Shown: positions 15,733 through 24,190, counted from the stretch's first letter. The stretch is DNA of 64,000 nucleotides from Microbacterium sp. LWH3-1.2 (GCF_040675855.1 NZ_JBEGIK010000001.1:3720001-3784000); one strand, 5' to 3'. A program made the numbers and translations. Notes: generated from the letters alone by a model not told the origin.

Positions 15733-16407
15733 GTGTCGGCCGAGCCCTCGGCGGGGAGCTCCCGGCGGTGGTTCGTCATCGTCGTCGCACTCATCCTCAT
15801 CGCCGGCCTCGCATTCGCGGTGGGGCGCTTCTCGACCTTCGGCTCCCAGGCGGCCGCGTCGGCTCCGGGCACCGAGTCTCCTGAGGCCGGGTTCTCCCGC
15901 GACATGCAGGTGCACCATGCGCAGGCGATCGAGATGGCGATGGAGATCTACGGCAAGACCGACGATGAAGAGCTGCGCGTGCTCTCGTACGACATCGCCA
16001 CCGGTCAGGCCGGCCAGCGCGGTGAGATGTACGACTGGCTGGTGCAGTGGGGTCTCCCCCAGTCCGGCGGGCCGATGATGCAGTGGATGGATGCCGGAGA
16101 CTCGGAGCACGCCCACGGCGGCTCGTCCGCCGAGCCGATGACCGATGAACAGGCTCAGGCGGCGATGGGCATGGCATCCGCCGACGAGATCGCCGCGCTG
16201 AAGGCGGCGACGGGCGTGGAGGCGGACTGCCAGTTCCTCACGCTGATGATCCGCCATCACGAGGGCGCGATCCCGATGGCCGAAGCGCTCCTCGAGCTCG
16301 GCACGGACCCGCGCGCCCTCGAGGTCGCGACCGCGATCAGGAACGGTCAGACCGCCGAGATCGACGCGATGCAGTCCATCCAGACGCGGCTCGGCTGCAC
16401 CAGCTGA
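15733..16407 (+). CDS. DUF305 membrane-anchored, probably copper-related protein
   Basis: 224 residues with a GTG start 8 bp after the DUF3105 stop. One N-terminal membrane anchor (WFVIVVALILIAGLAFAVG) is followed by an outside ferritin-like helical domain duplicated around two His pairs: FSRDMQVHHAQAIEMAMEIYG and FLTLMIRHHEGAIPMAEALLE. A Met/His-rich stretch (PMMQWMDAGDSEHAHGG, EPMTDEQAQAAMGM) lies between them. Family members have been associated with copper handling, but that assignment is indirect. A strong terminator follows. It is the intact relative of the degenerate protein at 9127-9762. Confidence 0.88.
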   Translation: MSAEPSAGSSRRWFVIVVALILIAGLAFAVGRFSTFGSQAAASAPGTESPEAGFSRDMQVHHAQAIEMAMEIYGKTDDEELRVLSYDIATGQAGQRGEMYDWLVQWGLPQSGGPMMQWMDAGDSEHAHGGSSAEPMTDEQAQAAMGMASADEIAALKAATGVEADCQFLTLMIRHHEGAIPMAEALLELGTDPRALEVATAIRNGQTAEIDAMQSIQTRLGCTS

Positions 16408-16430
16408 CCTGGGGCGATCACCCCATCGGA

Positions 16431-16477
16431 AACGGATGCCGCGAGCCTGCGTGAGACGCAGGCCCGCGGCATCCGTT
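16431..16477. terminator. Strong bidirectional hairpin terminator
   Basis: Arms AACGGATGCCGCG-A-GCCTGCGT (16431-16452) and their complement (16456-16477), with a GAG triloop. One unpaired base on each side interrupts an otherwise perfect 21-bp stem. It separates the convergent DUF305 gene and the sugar permease gene and would serve both. Confidence 0.75.
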
Positions 16478-16487
16478 CTCTGAAGTG

Positions 16488-17465
16488 TCAGCCCTTCGTC
16501 GCGCCGGCCATGAGCCCGCGCACGAAGAACCGCTGCAGTGCGAGGAACACGATGATCGGCACGAACAGCACGAGGAACGCGCCCGCCGAAACGAGGAACC
16601 ACTGGTTGCCCCAGGTGCCGGACAAGGAGTTCAGCGTCTGCGTCATCGGCAGTGATGTCGTCGGGGCGAAGATCGTCGCGACGAGCAGGTCGTTCCACAC
16701 CCAGATGAACTCGAGGATGGCGAACGACGCGAGCGCGGGCGTCGCCAGCGGCAGGATGATTCGGAAGAAGATCTGCCCGTGCCCCGCGCCGTCGACGCGA
16801 GCCGCCTCGATCACGTCGGAGGGGATCTCCGAGATGAAGTTGTGCAGGAGGAAGATCGCCAGCGGCATCGCGAAGATGACGTGGGCGATCCACACCGTCG
16901 CGAAGCTGTGGTCGACCTCGCGCATCTCGAGCCCAGGGAAGATCTGCACGTCGCCGATCTCGAGGCCCCTCGAGAACAGACTCAAGAGCGGCACGAGCGC
17001 CATCTGGATCGGGACGATCTGGAGGGCGAACACCGCGACGAACAGGAACCCGCGGCCCTTGAAGTCCATCCACGCGAACGCATACGCGGCCAGCGACGCG
17101 ACGGCCAGGGCGAAGATCGTGACCGGGATCGTTATCGCGAGCGAGTTCAGGAAGGACTCGCCCAGCGTCAGGGCGGTGCCGCCCGACGTCAACGCGTCCT
17201 GGTAGTTGCCGAGCGTGAAGTCGGGGTTGGTGAAGACCGTCCACCAGCCTGATGTCGCCGAGTCGGCACCTGGGCGGAACGACGTGATGAGCAGGCCGAG
17301 CGTCGGGATGGTCCACAGGAACGCGATCGCGACGGCGAAGATGGTGGCCAGCGGCGAGGTCAGCCGCTTGTGCGCGAGCGCCTCGTTGCGACGCGTCTCA
17401 CGCGCGATCCTCCGCGCCTCCGCCTTGGTGTTCTGCGGCGTGGTCTTGGAGTCGACGGCGGTCAT
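16488..17465 (-). CDS. CUT1 sugar ABC transporter permease (MalG type)
   Basis: Inner-membrane permease of 325 residues, six predicted helices, with the EAA loop EAARVDGAGHGQIFFRIILPL that contacts the ATPase. Its partners are the permease at 17465-18808 and the binding protein at 18901-20241. The start is ATG 17465, which overlaps the upstream stop (TGATG); a GTG one codon earlier is an equal possibility. No ATPase gene is present in this operon. CUT1 systems often use a shared MsiK/MalK-type ATPase encoded elsewhere, and that is what I infer here. A terminator follows the gene. Confidence 0.9.
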   Translation of the reverse strand: MTAVDSKTTPQNTKAEARRIARETRRNEALAHKRLTSPLATIFAVAIAFLWTIPTLGLLITSFRPGADSATSGWWTVFTNPDFTLGNYQDALTSGGTALTLGESFLNSLAITIPVTIFALAVASLAAYAFAWMDFKGRGFLFVAVFALQIVPIQMALVPLLSLFSRGLEIGDVQIFPGLEMREVDHSFATVWIAHVIFAMPLAIFLLHNFISEIPSDVIEAARVDGAGHGQIFFRIILPLATPALASFAILEFIWVWNDLLVATIFAPTTSLPMTQTLNSLSGTWGNQWFLVSAGAFLVLFVPIIVFLALQRFFVRGLMAGATKG

Positions 17466-18808
17466 CACCGCACCTCCCTCTGCTTACGCAGCTGCAAGAC
17501 GTTGTAGATGATCAGTGGTGTCACGAAGACGAAGATCAGCACGGCGAGCGCCGCCGAGTGTCCGTAGCTCTGGAACCGCTGCTGCTGATTGACCATCTCG
17601 AAACCGAGCACTGTCGAGTTCGCCCGCCCGCCGGTCATCACCGCCACGATGTCGTACAGTTTCAGGGCGGCGATGGTGACCGTCGTCAAGACGACGATGA
17701 TCGACGTGCGGATGCCCGGCACCGTCACGTTGATGAACCGCTGCCAGGCCGAGGTGCCGTCGAGCTGGGCCGCTTCGAGCTGCTCCACCGGCACCGCCTT
17801 CATCGCCGCCGAGAGCACGACCATCGCGAATCCGGTCTGCGCCCAGACGAAAGCGAACAGCAGGCAGAACGTGTTGACCAGGGGCCAGATGTCCAGCCAC
17901 GGCACGGGCTGACCGCCGAACGCCACCACGATCGCGTTGAGGGTTCCGATCTGCTCGCCCTGGCGGTAGTCGTAGACGAACTTCCAGATGAGGCTGATGC
18001 TCACCGGGGCGATCGCGAACGGCATGAACACCAGCAGCTTCAGCAGCCGTTCGCCGCGCGCCCGCTCCATGAAGGCCGCGTACGCCAGGCCGACGACCGT
18101 CGCGAAGACCGGTGCGAAGATCGCCCAGATGAGGGTGTTGATGATGGACCAGAACCCCTGCGGGTTCGTGAAGGCCCACACGTAGTTCTCCAGGCCGACG
18201 AAGTTCTCCCCGGTCTTGTCGAAGAAAGACTGGATGATGGTCGCGATGCTCGGATAGACGAGGCCGACGAGGATCGCGATGGCGGCGGGCGCCATGAAGA
18301 GCGTCAGCTGGTACAGATAGCCGGCGCCCTGGCTCGCCCGGTAGTCGGCCCAGAACAACAGGCCACCGGCGATGAGGGCGATCGCGATCACGTAGATCAC
18401 GGCGCCCTGGTATGGCCGCAGCATCATGAACGCGAGGAACGGGATCGCGAAGCACGAGATGAGCCGCAGCCAGAAGTAGCCCCGGCCGGCGCGCGGTGCG
18501 TACTCGATCAGCACCAGGAGGATGCCGACCACCGCAGCGAAGATCACCAGGATGATGGGGATCTGGACGATCGGCCCCATGTTGCCGATCCACTGGAAGA
18601 ACGAGTTGTACGAGAATCCGAGCGAGACCGGTCGCGCGTCCGGGTTCGGGGGGCTGAGCAGGAGGAAGACGATCAGTGCCGCGATCAGGATGAGCCCGAT
18701 CGTGACGACGAGTCGCGTCGTCCGGCGCGACGGAGGCTTCCGTCCTCCGCGTTCCGGCGGAGGCGTGCCCTGCGCCTGGTCGGCCGCCGATGTTGTGGTC
18801 TGAGACAT
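17465..18808 (-). CDS. CUT1 sugar ABC transporter permease (MalF type)
   Basis: 447 residues, longer than usual for a permease because of an added N-terminal block. After a hydrophilic leader (MSQTTTSAADQAQG), several hydrophobic segments (VVTIGLILIAALIVFLLLS and others) precede the standard permease core that starts near FMAPAAIAILVGLVYPSIATI. The EAA loop is LEAAQLDGTSAWQRFINVTVPGI. MalF proteins also carry extra N-terminal helices. ATG 18808 has a strong GGAAGG site. It lies between the binding protein and the MalG-type gene in one operon under LacI-type control. Confidence 0.9.
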   Translation of the reverse strand: MSQTTTSAADQAQGTPPPERGGRKPPSRRTTRLVVTIGLILIAALIVFLLLSPPNPDARPVSLGFSYNSFFQWIGNMGPIVQIPIILVIFAAVVGILLVLIEYAPRAGRGYFWLRLISCFAIPFLAFMMLRPYQGAVIYVIAIALIAGGLLFWADYRASQGAGYLYQLTLFMAPAAIAILVGLVYPSIATIIQSFFDKTGENFVGLENYVWAFTNPQGFWSIINTLIWAIFAPVFATVVGLAYAAFMERARGERLLKLLVFMPFAIAPVSISLIWKFVYDYRQGEQIGTLNAIVVAFGGQPVPWLDIWPLVNTFCLLFAFVWAQTGFAMVVLSAAMKAVPVEQLEAAQLDGTSAWQRFINVTVPGIRTSIIVVLTTVTIAALKLYDIVAVMTGGRANSTVLGFEMVNQQQRFQSYGHSAALAVLIFVFVTPLIIYNVLQLRKQREVR

Positions 18809-18821
18809 GTTTCGCCTTCCC

Positions 18822-18837
18822 CCGTCGACGTCGACGG
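18822..18837. other. 16-bp perfect palindrome upstream of the MalF-type gene
   Basis: CCGTCGACGTCGACGG is self-complementary and lies 14 bp upstream of the permease start, inside the operon. It could fold in RNA near the ribosome site or be incidental; no protein partner can be named. Confidence 0.3.
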
Positions 18838-18859
18838 ATGAATCACCCCGACGCCGGGG

Positions 18860-18878
18860 CCGCACGTCGAGCGTGCGG
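18860..18878. other. Intercistronic hairpin after the sugar-binding protein gene
   Basis: CCGCACG (18860-18866), loop TCGAG, CGTGCGG (18872-18878). It lies in the 92-bp gap between the binding-protein stop and the permease start. Without a T-run it would more likely stabilise the binding-protein mRNA or give partial termination than end the transcript. Confidence 0.5.
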
Positions 18879-18900
18879 ACCCGGCACCGGTTGCGGTGGA

Positions 18901-20241
18901 TCAGTCCTGATATCCCGCCTGGATGTCGCTCAGGACCTGCGGCGTCGGCTTGCCGTCGATCCAGTCGACCATGCCGCGCCAGAACGAGCCCGAGCCGACG
19001 GTCGCCGGCATCAGGTCGGAGGCGTCGAAGCGGAACACCGTGTTCGAGTCCTGCACGATCTTCATCGCCTCGGTCAGGAACTCGCTCGATGCCAGCGTCG
19101 GGTCGGCACCGGTGTTGGCCGAGATGGCACCGCCGAGCTTCACGCGCGCGTCGGCGAACTCCGGCGTCGACATGAATTCGAGCACCTGCTGCGTTGCCGC
19201 ATCATCCGAGAACGCGGTCACCAGTTCGCCGCCGCCTTCGACCGCGAGCTCGCCTGCTTCCGGGCCGGGGAGCAGGAAGGCGTACACGTCGCCATCCGGT
19301 CCGACCTCCGGCGTCGCGCCGTCTGCCGTCTTCGCAGTGAGGAAGTTGGCCGTGAGGAAGGATGCCTGGTGGGTCAGCGCGCACGTGCCGTTCGCCACAG
19401 CGGCAGCGATGGGGTCACCGAATGCCGTCGAGTTGATGCTCTTGACATCGCCGAATCCTGCGTTGACGTAGTCCGGATTGAGCAGGATCTCGCCTACGGA
19501 GTCGAATGCCGCCTCGATGTCGGGGTCGGTGAAGGGCGTGTCTCCGGCTGCCCAGCTGTCATACACGTCCGGTCCGGCCTGACGCAGCACGAGGTCCTCG
19601 ACCCAGTCCGTCCCGGGCCACCCGGACGCGGCCTCGGAGAAGAATCCGGCGCACCACGGCGGCTCGCCGGTCTTCTCGCGAATGGTGTCGGTCAGCGTGA
19701 TGAGCTCGTCCCACGTCGTCGCCGGCTCGACGCCCCACTCGGCGAAGCTCTTCGGCGAGTACCAGACGTAGCCTTTCAGATTGGCCAGCATCGGTGCGGC
19801 GTAGAACGTACCGTCCACCGAGCCCGTGTCCTTCCAGATGGAGGACCAGTACTCGTCGACGTTGGCCTCGACCTCCGCCGTGCCCTCCTTGACCTCGCCG
19901 GTCTCGACGAGCGAGCGGAAGAGGCCCGGCTGCGGCACGATGGCGATGTCGGGCGCGGATCCGCCTGCCACCTTGGTGACGATGTTGCCCTCGAACCCCT
20001 TGTCACCGGTGTAGTTGACGGTGATGCCGGTGTCCTCCTCGAACTGTTCGAAGGTCTTCTGGAGGTTCTCCGCCTCCGAGCCGGTGATGCCGCCGGCGAT
20101 CTCGACGGTCTCTCCTTCGACCGAGCCGCTGTCGCCGCCCTCATCGCCGCCTTCGGCGCATCCGGCGAGGGTGAGTGCTGCGACGGCTGTCAGTCCCAGT
20201 GCGATGTAGCCGTGTCGACGGCGGGATCGCAGTGCAGTCAT
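18901..20241 (-). CDS. Sugar ABC transporter substrate-binding lipoprotein
   Basis: 446-residue extracellular binding protein of the family-1 (MalE-like) fold. The signal peptide ends in LTLAGC (lipobox). It is followed by a Gly/Asp-rich linker and then VEIAGGITGSEAENLQKTFEQFEEDTGITVNY, typical for CUT1 receptors. Further segments are GSAPDIAIVPQPGLFRSLV, AAPMLANLKGYVWYSPKSF and GTCALTHQASF. The ligand is probably an oligosaccharide or glycoside; alpha-glucoside receptors look similar, but I cannot assign it. ATG 20241 has a strong GAGGAGG site. The promoter and a LacI-type operator are visible upstream. Confidence 0.9.
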   Translation of the reverse strand: MTALRSRRRHGYIALGLTAVAALTLAGCAEGGDEGGDSGSVEGETVEIAGGITGSEAENLQKTFEQFEEDTGITVNYTGDKGFEGNIVTKVAGGSAPDIAIVPQPGLFRSLVETGEVKEGTAEVEANVDEYWSSIWKDTGSVDGTFYAAPMLANLKGYVWYSPKSFAEWGVEPATTWDELITLTDTIREKTGEPPWCAGFFSEAASGWPGTDWVEDLVLRQAGPDVYDSWAAGDTPFTDPDIEAAFDSVGEILLNPDYVNAGFGDVKSINSTAFGDPIAAAVANGTCALTHQASFLTANFLTAKTADGATPEVGPDGDVYAFLLPGPEAGELAVEGGGELVTAFSDDAATQQVLEFMSTPEFADARVKLGGAISANTGADPTLASSEFLTEAMKIVQDSNTVFRFDASDLMPATVGSGSFWRGMVDWIDGKPTPQVLSDIQAGYQD

Positions 20242-20300
20242 GTGTCTGCCTCCTCGTTGAGTTGCGGAGCCGCCTCTCGGACTCCGCACATATGTGATCG

Positions 20301-20312
20301 GGAACCGATTCC
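20301..20312. promoter_or_regulatory. LacI-type operator O1 at the sugar operon promoter
   Basis: GGAACCGATTCC is a near-palindrome with a central CG, as in LacI/GalR-family operators. It lies 7 bp downstream of the -10 box of the sugar operon promoter, so bound repressor would block initiation. It matches the perfect operator at 20422-20437. Confidence 0.65.
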
Positions 20313-20318
20313 ATGCTC

Positions 20319-20347
20319 AAACTAGGGGATGCCGCAAGGGCACACAA
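20319..20347 (-). promoter_or_regulatory. Promoter of the sugar ABC operon
   Basis: On the minus strand, -35 TTGTGT (20342-20347) and -10 TAGTTT (20319-20324) are separated by 17 bp, a reasonable housekeeping-sigma promoter. The predicted transcript starts near the operator at 20301-20312. Confidence 0.5.
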
Positions 20348-20421
20348 TGACCCCACATCACAAGTCGGTAAATAGCGTCTCCCGTACTGGTGGGAGGTGC
20401 GCAATCCCGGCACAATGACCC

Positions 20422-20437
20422 CTGGAACCGGTTCCAG
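20422..20437. promoter_or_regulatory. LacI-type operator O2, perfect 16-bp palindrome
   Basis: CTGGAACCGGTTCCAG is fully symmetric and carries the same GGAACCGNTTCC core as O1. It lies 46 bp upstream of the regulator start, so it probably mediates autoregulation. The centres of O1 and O2 are about 123 bp apart, which allows looping. Confidence 0.7.
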
Positions 20438-20483
20438 AATCCCGGGCGCCGGCGGCGTCCCCGGGCGGGTGAGGGAGGACCCG

Positions 20484-21533
20484 ATGGCGGGCATCGCCGA
20501 TGTTGCGCGGGCGGCAGGCGTCTCGAAGTCGACGGCGTCGCGCGCGCTCACGGGCTCGGGCTACGTCTCCGCCGCCACCCGCCAGCGGGTCAGGGATGCC
20601 GCGGCCGCCCTGGGCTACGTGCCCACCACGAGCGCCGTGAGCCTCGTGACCGGACGCACGCAGACCGTGGGTGTCGTCATGCCGTCGCTCGACCGGTGGT
20701 TCTTCTCCCAGGTGCTGGAGGGCATCCAGGACGCGCTGCTCGAGCGACGATACGATCTCGCCCTCTACGGGGCGCCACCCGAGTCGGCGGCGCGCCGCGA
20801 GATGTTCGAGCATTTCCTCGCCCGCAAGAGGTTCGACGGCCTGATCGCGGTCGGCATCGAACCCAACGCGCGTGAGCTCGAACGGCTGGTCGCGTTCGGC
20901 AAGCCGGTGGTGGCGGTCGGCGGTTACGACGTCGGCACCAATGCGGTCTCGATCGACGATGCGGCGGCCGCCACCATCGCCACCGACCACGTCCTCGGCC
21001 TCGGGCATCGCAAGGTCGTCTTCCTCGGCGGCGACCCCGACGGGCGGCACACCAGCTTCGGCGACGGCCGGCGCCTGGACGGGTATCTCTCGGCGATGCG
21101 CGAGGCCGGGCTGGAGGCATCCGCTCGCCATGTCCACTCCGAGGTGACGATGCCCGGCGGCTACGGCGCCGCCGTCGAGCTGCTCGGCGATCGCCGGACG
21201 CGCCCGACGGCGATCGTCGGGGTGTGCGACGAAGTCGCGGTCGGCACGATCATCGCGGCCCGGCGCCTCGGCATCCGCGTGCCCGAGCGCCTGAGTGTGA
21301 TCGGCATCGACGACCACGCCTACGCCGAGATGTTCTCGCTCACCACGCTGCAGCAGCGTCCGCACCAGCAGGGACGCGCCGCGGTACAGCTGCTCATGTG
21401 GCAGCTCGACGACCCGGATGCGCCCACTCATCGCCTGTACGAGTCGTCGCCGCTCGTGGTGCGCAATTCCACCGCACCCGTCGACGACGACGCGTCCGCG
21501 GTCATCGGCGTCGGCCCGCTCGGCACCGCCTGA
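20484..21533 (+). CDS. LacI/GalR-family transcriptional regulator
   Basis: 349-residue repressor. Residues 1-50 carry the LacI HTH and hinge (GIADVARAAGVSKSTASRALTGSGYVSAATRQRV). The rest is a periplasmic-binding-protein fold with TVGVVMPSLDRWFFSQVLEGI and VIGIDDHAYAEMFSLTTLQQRP. ATG 20484 is chosen because it begins exactly at the HTH and has a GAGGGAGGA site; the frame is open further upstream. It is divergent from the sugar operon, and the two operators between them fit control of both. The inducer is presumably the transported sugar. Confidence 0.92.
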   Translation: MAGIADVARAAGVSKSTASRALTGSGYVSAATRQRVRDAAAALGYVPTTSAVSLVTGRTQTVGVVMPSLDRWFFSQVLEGIQDALLERRYDLALYGAPPESAARREMFEHFLARKRFDGLIAVGIEPNARELERLVAFGKPVVAVGGYDVGTNAVSIDDAAAATIATDHVLGLGHRKVVFLGGDPDGRHTSFGDGRRLDGYLSAMREAGLEASARHVHSEVTMPGGYGAAVELLGDRRTRPTAIVGVCDEVAVGTIIAARRLGIRVPERLSVIGIDDHAYAEMFSLTTLQQRPHQQGRAAVQLLMWQLDDPDAPTHRLYESSPLVVRNSTAPVDDDASAVIGVGPLGTA

Positions 21534-21544
21534 GCCCGCAGGCG

Positions 21545-21581
21545 ACGAAGGCCCCGGATGCCGAGCATCCGGGGCCTTCGT
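21545..21581. terminator. Bidirectional terminator, 17-bp perfect stem
   Basis: ACGAAGGCCCCGGATGC (21545-21561), loop CGA, exact complement (21565-21581). It lies between the convergent LacI-type gene and rplL. On the minus strand the sequence ends CCTTCGTCG, the same ending as the terminator after rplA. Confidence 0.8.
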
Positions 21582-21607
21582 GGAATCGCTGCAGAAGCAG
21601 CGCGGGA

Positions 21608-21994
21608 TTACTTGAGGGTGACCGTCGCGCCGGCCTCTTCGAGAGCGGCCTTCGCCTTGTCGGCGGTCTCCTTGTTGGCGCCCTCGAGGACGGCCTTCGG
21701 AGCACCGTCGACGACGGCCTTCGCCTCACCGAGGCCGAGCGAGGTGAGCTCGCGGACGACCTTGATGACCTGGATCTTCTTGTCGCCGGCGGCCTCGAGG
21801 ACGACGTCGAACGAGTCCTTCTCCTCGACCTCTTCCGGAGCGGCACCGGCGGGCGCGCCCGCAGCGGCAACCGCGACCGGGGCGGCGGCGGTGACGTCGA
21901 AGGTCTCCTCGAACGCCTTGACGAACTCGCTGAGCTCGATGAGCGTGAGCTCCTTGAACGCGTCGAGCAGCTCCTCAGTGCTGAGCTTTGCCAT
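21608..21994 (-). CDS. rplL: Ribosomal protein L7/L12
   Basis: Stalk protein of the 50S subunit that recruits translation factors. 128 residues in the usual order: N-terminal dimerisation helices ([28 protein letters not shown]), an Ala/Pro/Gly-rich hinge, and the C-terminal factor-binding domain ([43 protein letters not shown]). A strong AAGGAGAAA site precedes the ATG. Co-transcribed with rplJ. No rpoB follows downstream; a terminator and a regulator gene on the other strand come next. Confidence 0.97.
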   Translation of the reverse strand: MAKLSTEELLDAFKELTLIELSEFVKAFEETFDVTAAAPVAVAAAGAPAGAAPEEVEEKDSFDVVLEAAGDKKIQVIKVVRELTSLGLGEAKAVVDGAPKAVLEGANKETADKAKAALEEAGATVTLK

Positions 21995-22036
21995 GATGTT
22001 TCTCCTTGATAGTGGTTTGCTATGCCGAGGCCGTTA

Positions 22037-22552
22037 TCAGGCCGCGGACTCCTGCTTCTCGCGCAGCGCGTCGACCGTGCGGACGGCCTTCGACGGAAGC
22101 GCATTGAAGACGTATGCCGCCTTGGTCATCGAGGCCTTCATCGCACCGGCGAGCTTCGCCAGCAGGACTTCACGGCTCTCGAGGTCGGCGAGCTTGTTGA
22201 CCTCGTCAGCGCTCAGGGGGTTTCCGTCGAAGAAACCGCCCTTGATCACGAGAAGAGGGTGTGCCTTGGCGAAGGCACGGAGACCCTTCGCGACGGAGAC
22301 CGGGTCACCGTGCACGAATGCGATGGCCGACGGACCCTTGAGGTCGTCGTCCAGCGACGTGATCCCCGCGTTGTTCGCGGCGATCTTGGTCAGCGTGTTC
22401 TTCACCACGGCGTATTCCGCGTCCTGACGGATGCTGTTGCGCAGCTCCTTGAGCTGGGCAACCGTCAGACCGCGGTACTCGGTCAGCAGAACGGCGGTCG
22501 AGTCCTCGAAGTTCTTCGTGAGCTCGGCGACCGATGCTTCCTTCTGCGCCAT
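22037..22552 (-). CDS. rplJ: Ribosomal protein L10
   Basis: Anchors L7/L12 dimers to the ribosome. 171 residues: [38 protein letters not shown], then [15 protein letters not shown] and [18 protein letters not shown], and a C-terminal helical tail that would bind L7/L12. ATG 22552 follows AAGGAGTGGCC. The gene has an unusually well-marked 5' leader with a hairpin plus T-run about 80-110 nt upstream, which suggests attenuation control of rplJ-rplL. Confidence 0.96.
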   Translation of the reverse strand: MAQKEASVAELTKNFEDSTAVLLTEYRGLTVAQLKELRNSIRQDAEYAVVKNTLTKIAANNAGITSLDDDLKGPSAIAFVHGDPVSVAKGLRAFAKAHPLLVIKGGFFDGNPLSADEVNKLADLESREVLLAKLAGAMKASMTKAAYVFNALPSKAVRTVDALREKQESAA

Positions 22553-22634
22553 GGCCACTCCTTGTGTGAATGAGACGCTCCGCGGTGGCGGGGCGCCGGC
22601 CGGAGGCATCCGCTCATCTGCTCGTCGCGGCAAC

Positions 22635-22663
22635 AAAAAAGCTCCGGCGCAAGCGCACGGAGC
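22635..22663 (-). promoter_or_regulatory. Terminator-like attenuator in the rplJ leader
   Basis: Read on the minus strand: GCTCCG-T-GCGC-TT-GCGC-CGGAGC followed directly by TTTTTT (22640 down to 22635). This is a 10-bp GC stem with one bulge and a perfect U-tract, a textbook intrinsic terminator, yet it lies inside the predicted rplJ leader about 80 nt before the start codon. Just upstream, CCTGATTCAGG (22670-22680) can pair with itself and might be part of a competing fold. No other minus-strand gene lies upstream that it could terminate. Confidence 0.65.
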
Positions 22664-22779
22664 AGGATTCCTGAATCAGGAGAATCGTTCGTGACACCTG
22701 CGCGGGCCCCTGCGTTGCAGAGCTTCGATCTCCATGCGTTCGCACGCACGTCGATGACCGGCGGTCTTCGGCTCCCACC

Positions 22780-22808
22780 AGGGTACGTGATGGCGGGCCG
22801 ACCGCCAA
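22780..22808 (-). promoter_or_regulatory. Predicted rplJ-rplL promoter
   Basis: On the minus strand, -35 TTGGCG (22803-22808), 17-bp spacer, -10 TACCCT (22780-22785). This would start a leader of about 220 nt that includes the attenuator-like hairpin. The rest of 22664-22913 shows no gene and must also hold the promoter of the divergent formaldehyde dehydrogenase gene. Confidence 0.45.
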
Positions 22809-22913
22809 ATCGAGCCCCATTGCGCGAGTCCGCCGGAAGGAGAAGGCTCGCACCGAGCCCACGCAACGACGAAGTCGCGCGGCCACGTCTGCCGAGCGAC
22901 GGAGAGGACGACG

Positions 22914-24134
22914 ATGTCTGCAAACAGGGCGGTGGCCTACAAGGGTCCGGGTGTCGTCGAGGTGATCGACACCGACTACCCCGAGTTCGAGCTGAAGGAC
23001 GGACCGGGCGTCAACCCGGCGAACGTGGGCAGGAAGGTGCCCCACGGCGCCATTCTGCGCACCGTCGCGACCAACATCTGCGGCTCCGATCAGCACATGG
23101 TGCGCGGACGCACCACCGCGCCCGAAGGGCTCGTGCTGGGCCACGAGATCACCGGCGAGGTTGTCGAGGTCGGCCCCGACGTCGAGTTCGTCAAGGTGGG
23201 CGACATCGTCTCGGTGCCGTTCAACATCGCCTGCGGCCGCTGCCGAAACTGCAAGGAGGGCAAGACCGGCATCTGCCTGAACGTCAACCCCGACCGACCC
23301 GGCTCCGCCTACGGCTACGTCGACATGGGCGGCTGGGTCGGCGGCCAGGCCGAGTACGCACTCGTCCCCTACGCGGACTGGAACCTGCTGGTCTTCCCCG
23401 ACCGCGACCAGGCACTCGAGAAGATCCTCGACCTCACCATGCTGTCCGACATCTTCCCCACCGGCTTTCACGGCGCCGTGACCGCGGGCGTCGGTCCCGG
23501 CTCGACCGTGTACATCGCCGGCGCCGGCCCCGTCGGACTGGCCGCGGCCGTCGGCGCGCAGCTGCTCGGCGCGGCGGCGGTCATCGTCGGGGACCTCAAC
23601 GAGGACCGCCTCGCGCAGGCGCGCTCGTTCGGCTGCGAGACGGTCGACGTGTCGAAGGGTGACCCGAAGGACCAGATCGCGCAGATCCTCGGCGTGCCCG
23701 AGGTCGACGCCGCGGTCGACGCGGTCGGCTTCGAAGCACGCGGACACGGCACGGATGCCTCGCACGAGGCGCCGGCGACCGTGCTCAACTCCCTCATGGA
23801 GATCACCGCCGCCGGCGGCGCGCTCGGCATCCCCGGCCTCTACGTCACCGGCGACCCGGGCGGCATCGACGAGGCCGCGAAGGTCGGCTCGCTGTCACTG
23901 CGGCTCGGCCTCGGCTGGGCCAAGTCGCTGTCGTTCACCACCGGGCAATGCCCGGTCATGAAATACAACCGACGGCTCATGATGGCGATCCTCCACGACA
24001 AGGTGCACATCGCCGACGCCGTCAACGCGACCCCGATCTCGCTCGCCGACGCCCCGCGCGGCTATGCCGAGTTCGACCAGGGCGCCGCGAAGAAATACGT
24101 GCTCAACCCGAACGGGTACATCACAACCGCTTGA
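22914..24134 (+). CDS. fdhA: Glutathione-independent formaldehyde dehydrogenase
   Basis: Zinc- and NAD-dependent dehydrogenase of 406 residues that oxidises formaldehyde (and possibly other aldehydes, by dismutation) to the acid. Catalytic zinc ligands lie in NICGSDQH (Cys56) and GHEITGEV (His77). The structural zinc loop is CGRCRNCKEGKTGIC (Cys107, 110, 113, 121). The NAD site is VYIAGAGPVGLAAAVGAQLLGA. The extended sequence and the insert around DVSKGDPKDQIAQILG fit the Pseudomonas putida FdhA type rather than mycothiol-dependent MscR. GGAGAGGA precedes the ATG. A hairpin and the GlcG-like gene follow. Confidence 0.9.
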   Translation: MSANRAVAYKGPGVVEVIDTDYPEFELKDGPGVNPANVGRKVPHGAILRTVATNICGSDQHMVRGRTTAPEGLVLGHEITGEVVEVGPDVEFVKVGDIVSVPFNIACGRCRNCKEGKTGICLNVNPDRPGSAYGYVDMGGWVGGQAEYALVPYADWNLLVFPDRDQALEKILDLTMLSDIFPTGFHGAVTAGVGPGSTVYIAGAGPVGLAAAVGAQLLGAAAVIVGDLNEDRLAQARSFGCETVDVSKGDPKDQIAQILGVPEVDAAVDAVGFEARGHGTDASHEAPATVLNSLMEITAAGGALGIPGLYVTGDPGGIDEAAKVGSLSLRLGLGWAKSLSFTTGQCPVMKYNRRLMMAILHDKVHIADAVNATPISLADAPRGYAEFDQGAAKKYVLNPNGYITTA

Positions 24135-24139
24135 CCGCT

Positions 24140-24165
24140 CGGATGCCTCGGCCCCGAGGCATCCG
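24140..24165. terminator. 12-bp perfect hairpin between fdhA and the GlcG-like gene
   Basis: CGGATGCCTCGG (24140-24151), 2-nt spacer CC, complement (24154-24165); in practice a 4-6 nt loop forms. It lies in the 56-bp gap within the fdhA/GlcG-like unit, so it may cause partial termination or protect the fdhA mRNA. Confidence 0.5.
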
Positions 24166-24190
24166 TCTCCCTCCCACGAAAGGAACTCCC

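Noticed and set aside
22635..22663. The hairpin plus T-run as an ordinary gene terminator
   Set aside because: No minus-strand gene ends upstream of it, and the first gene on the other side is divergent; its only sensible place is inside the rplJ leader.
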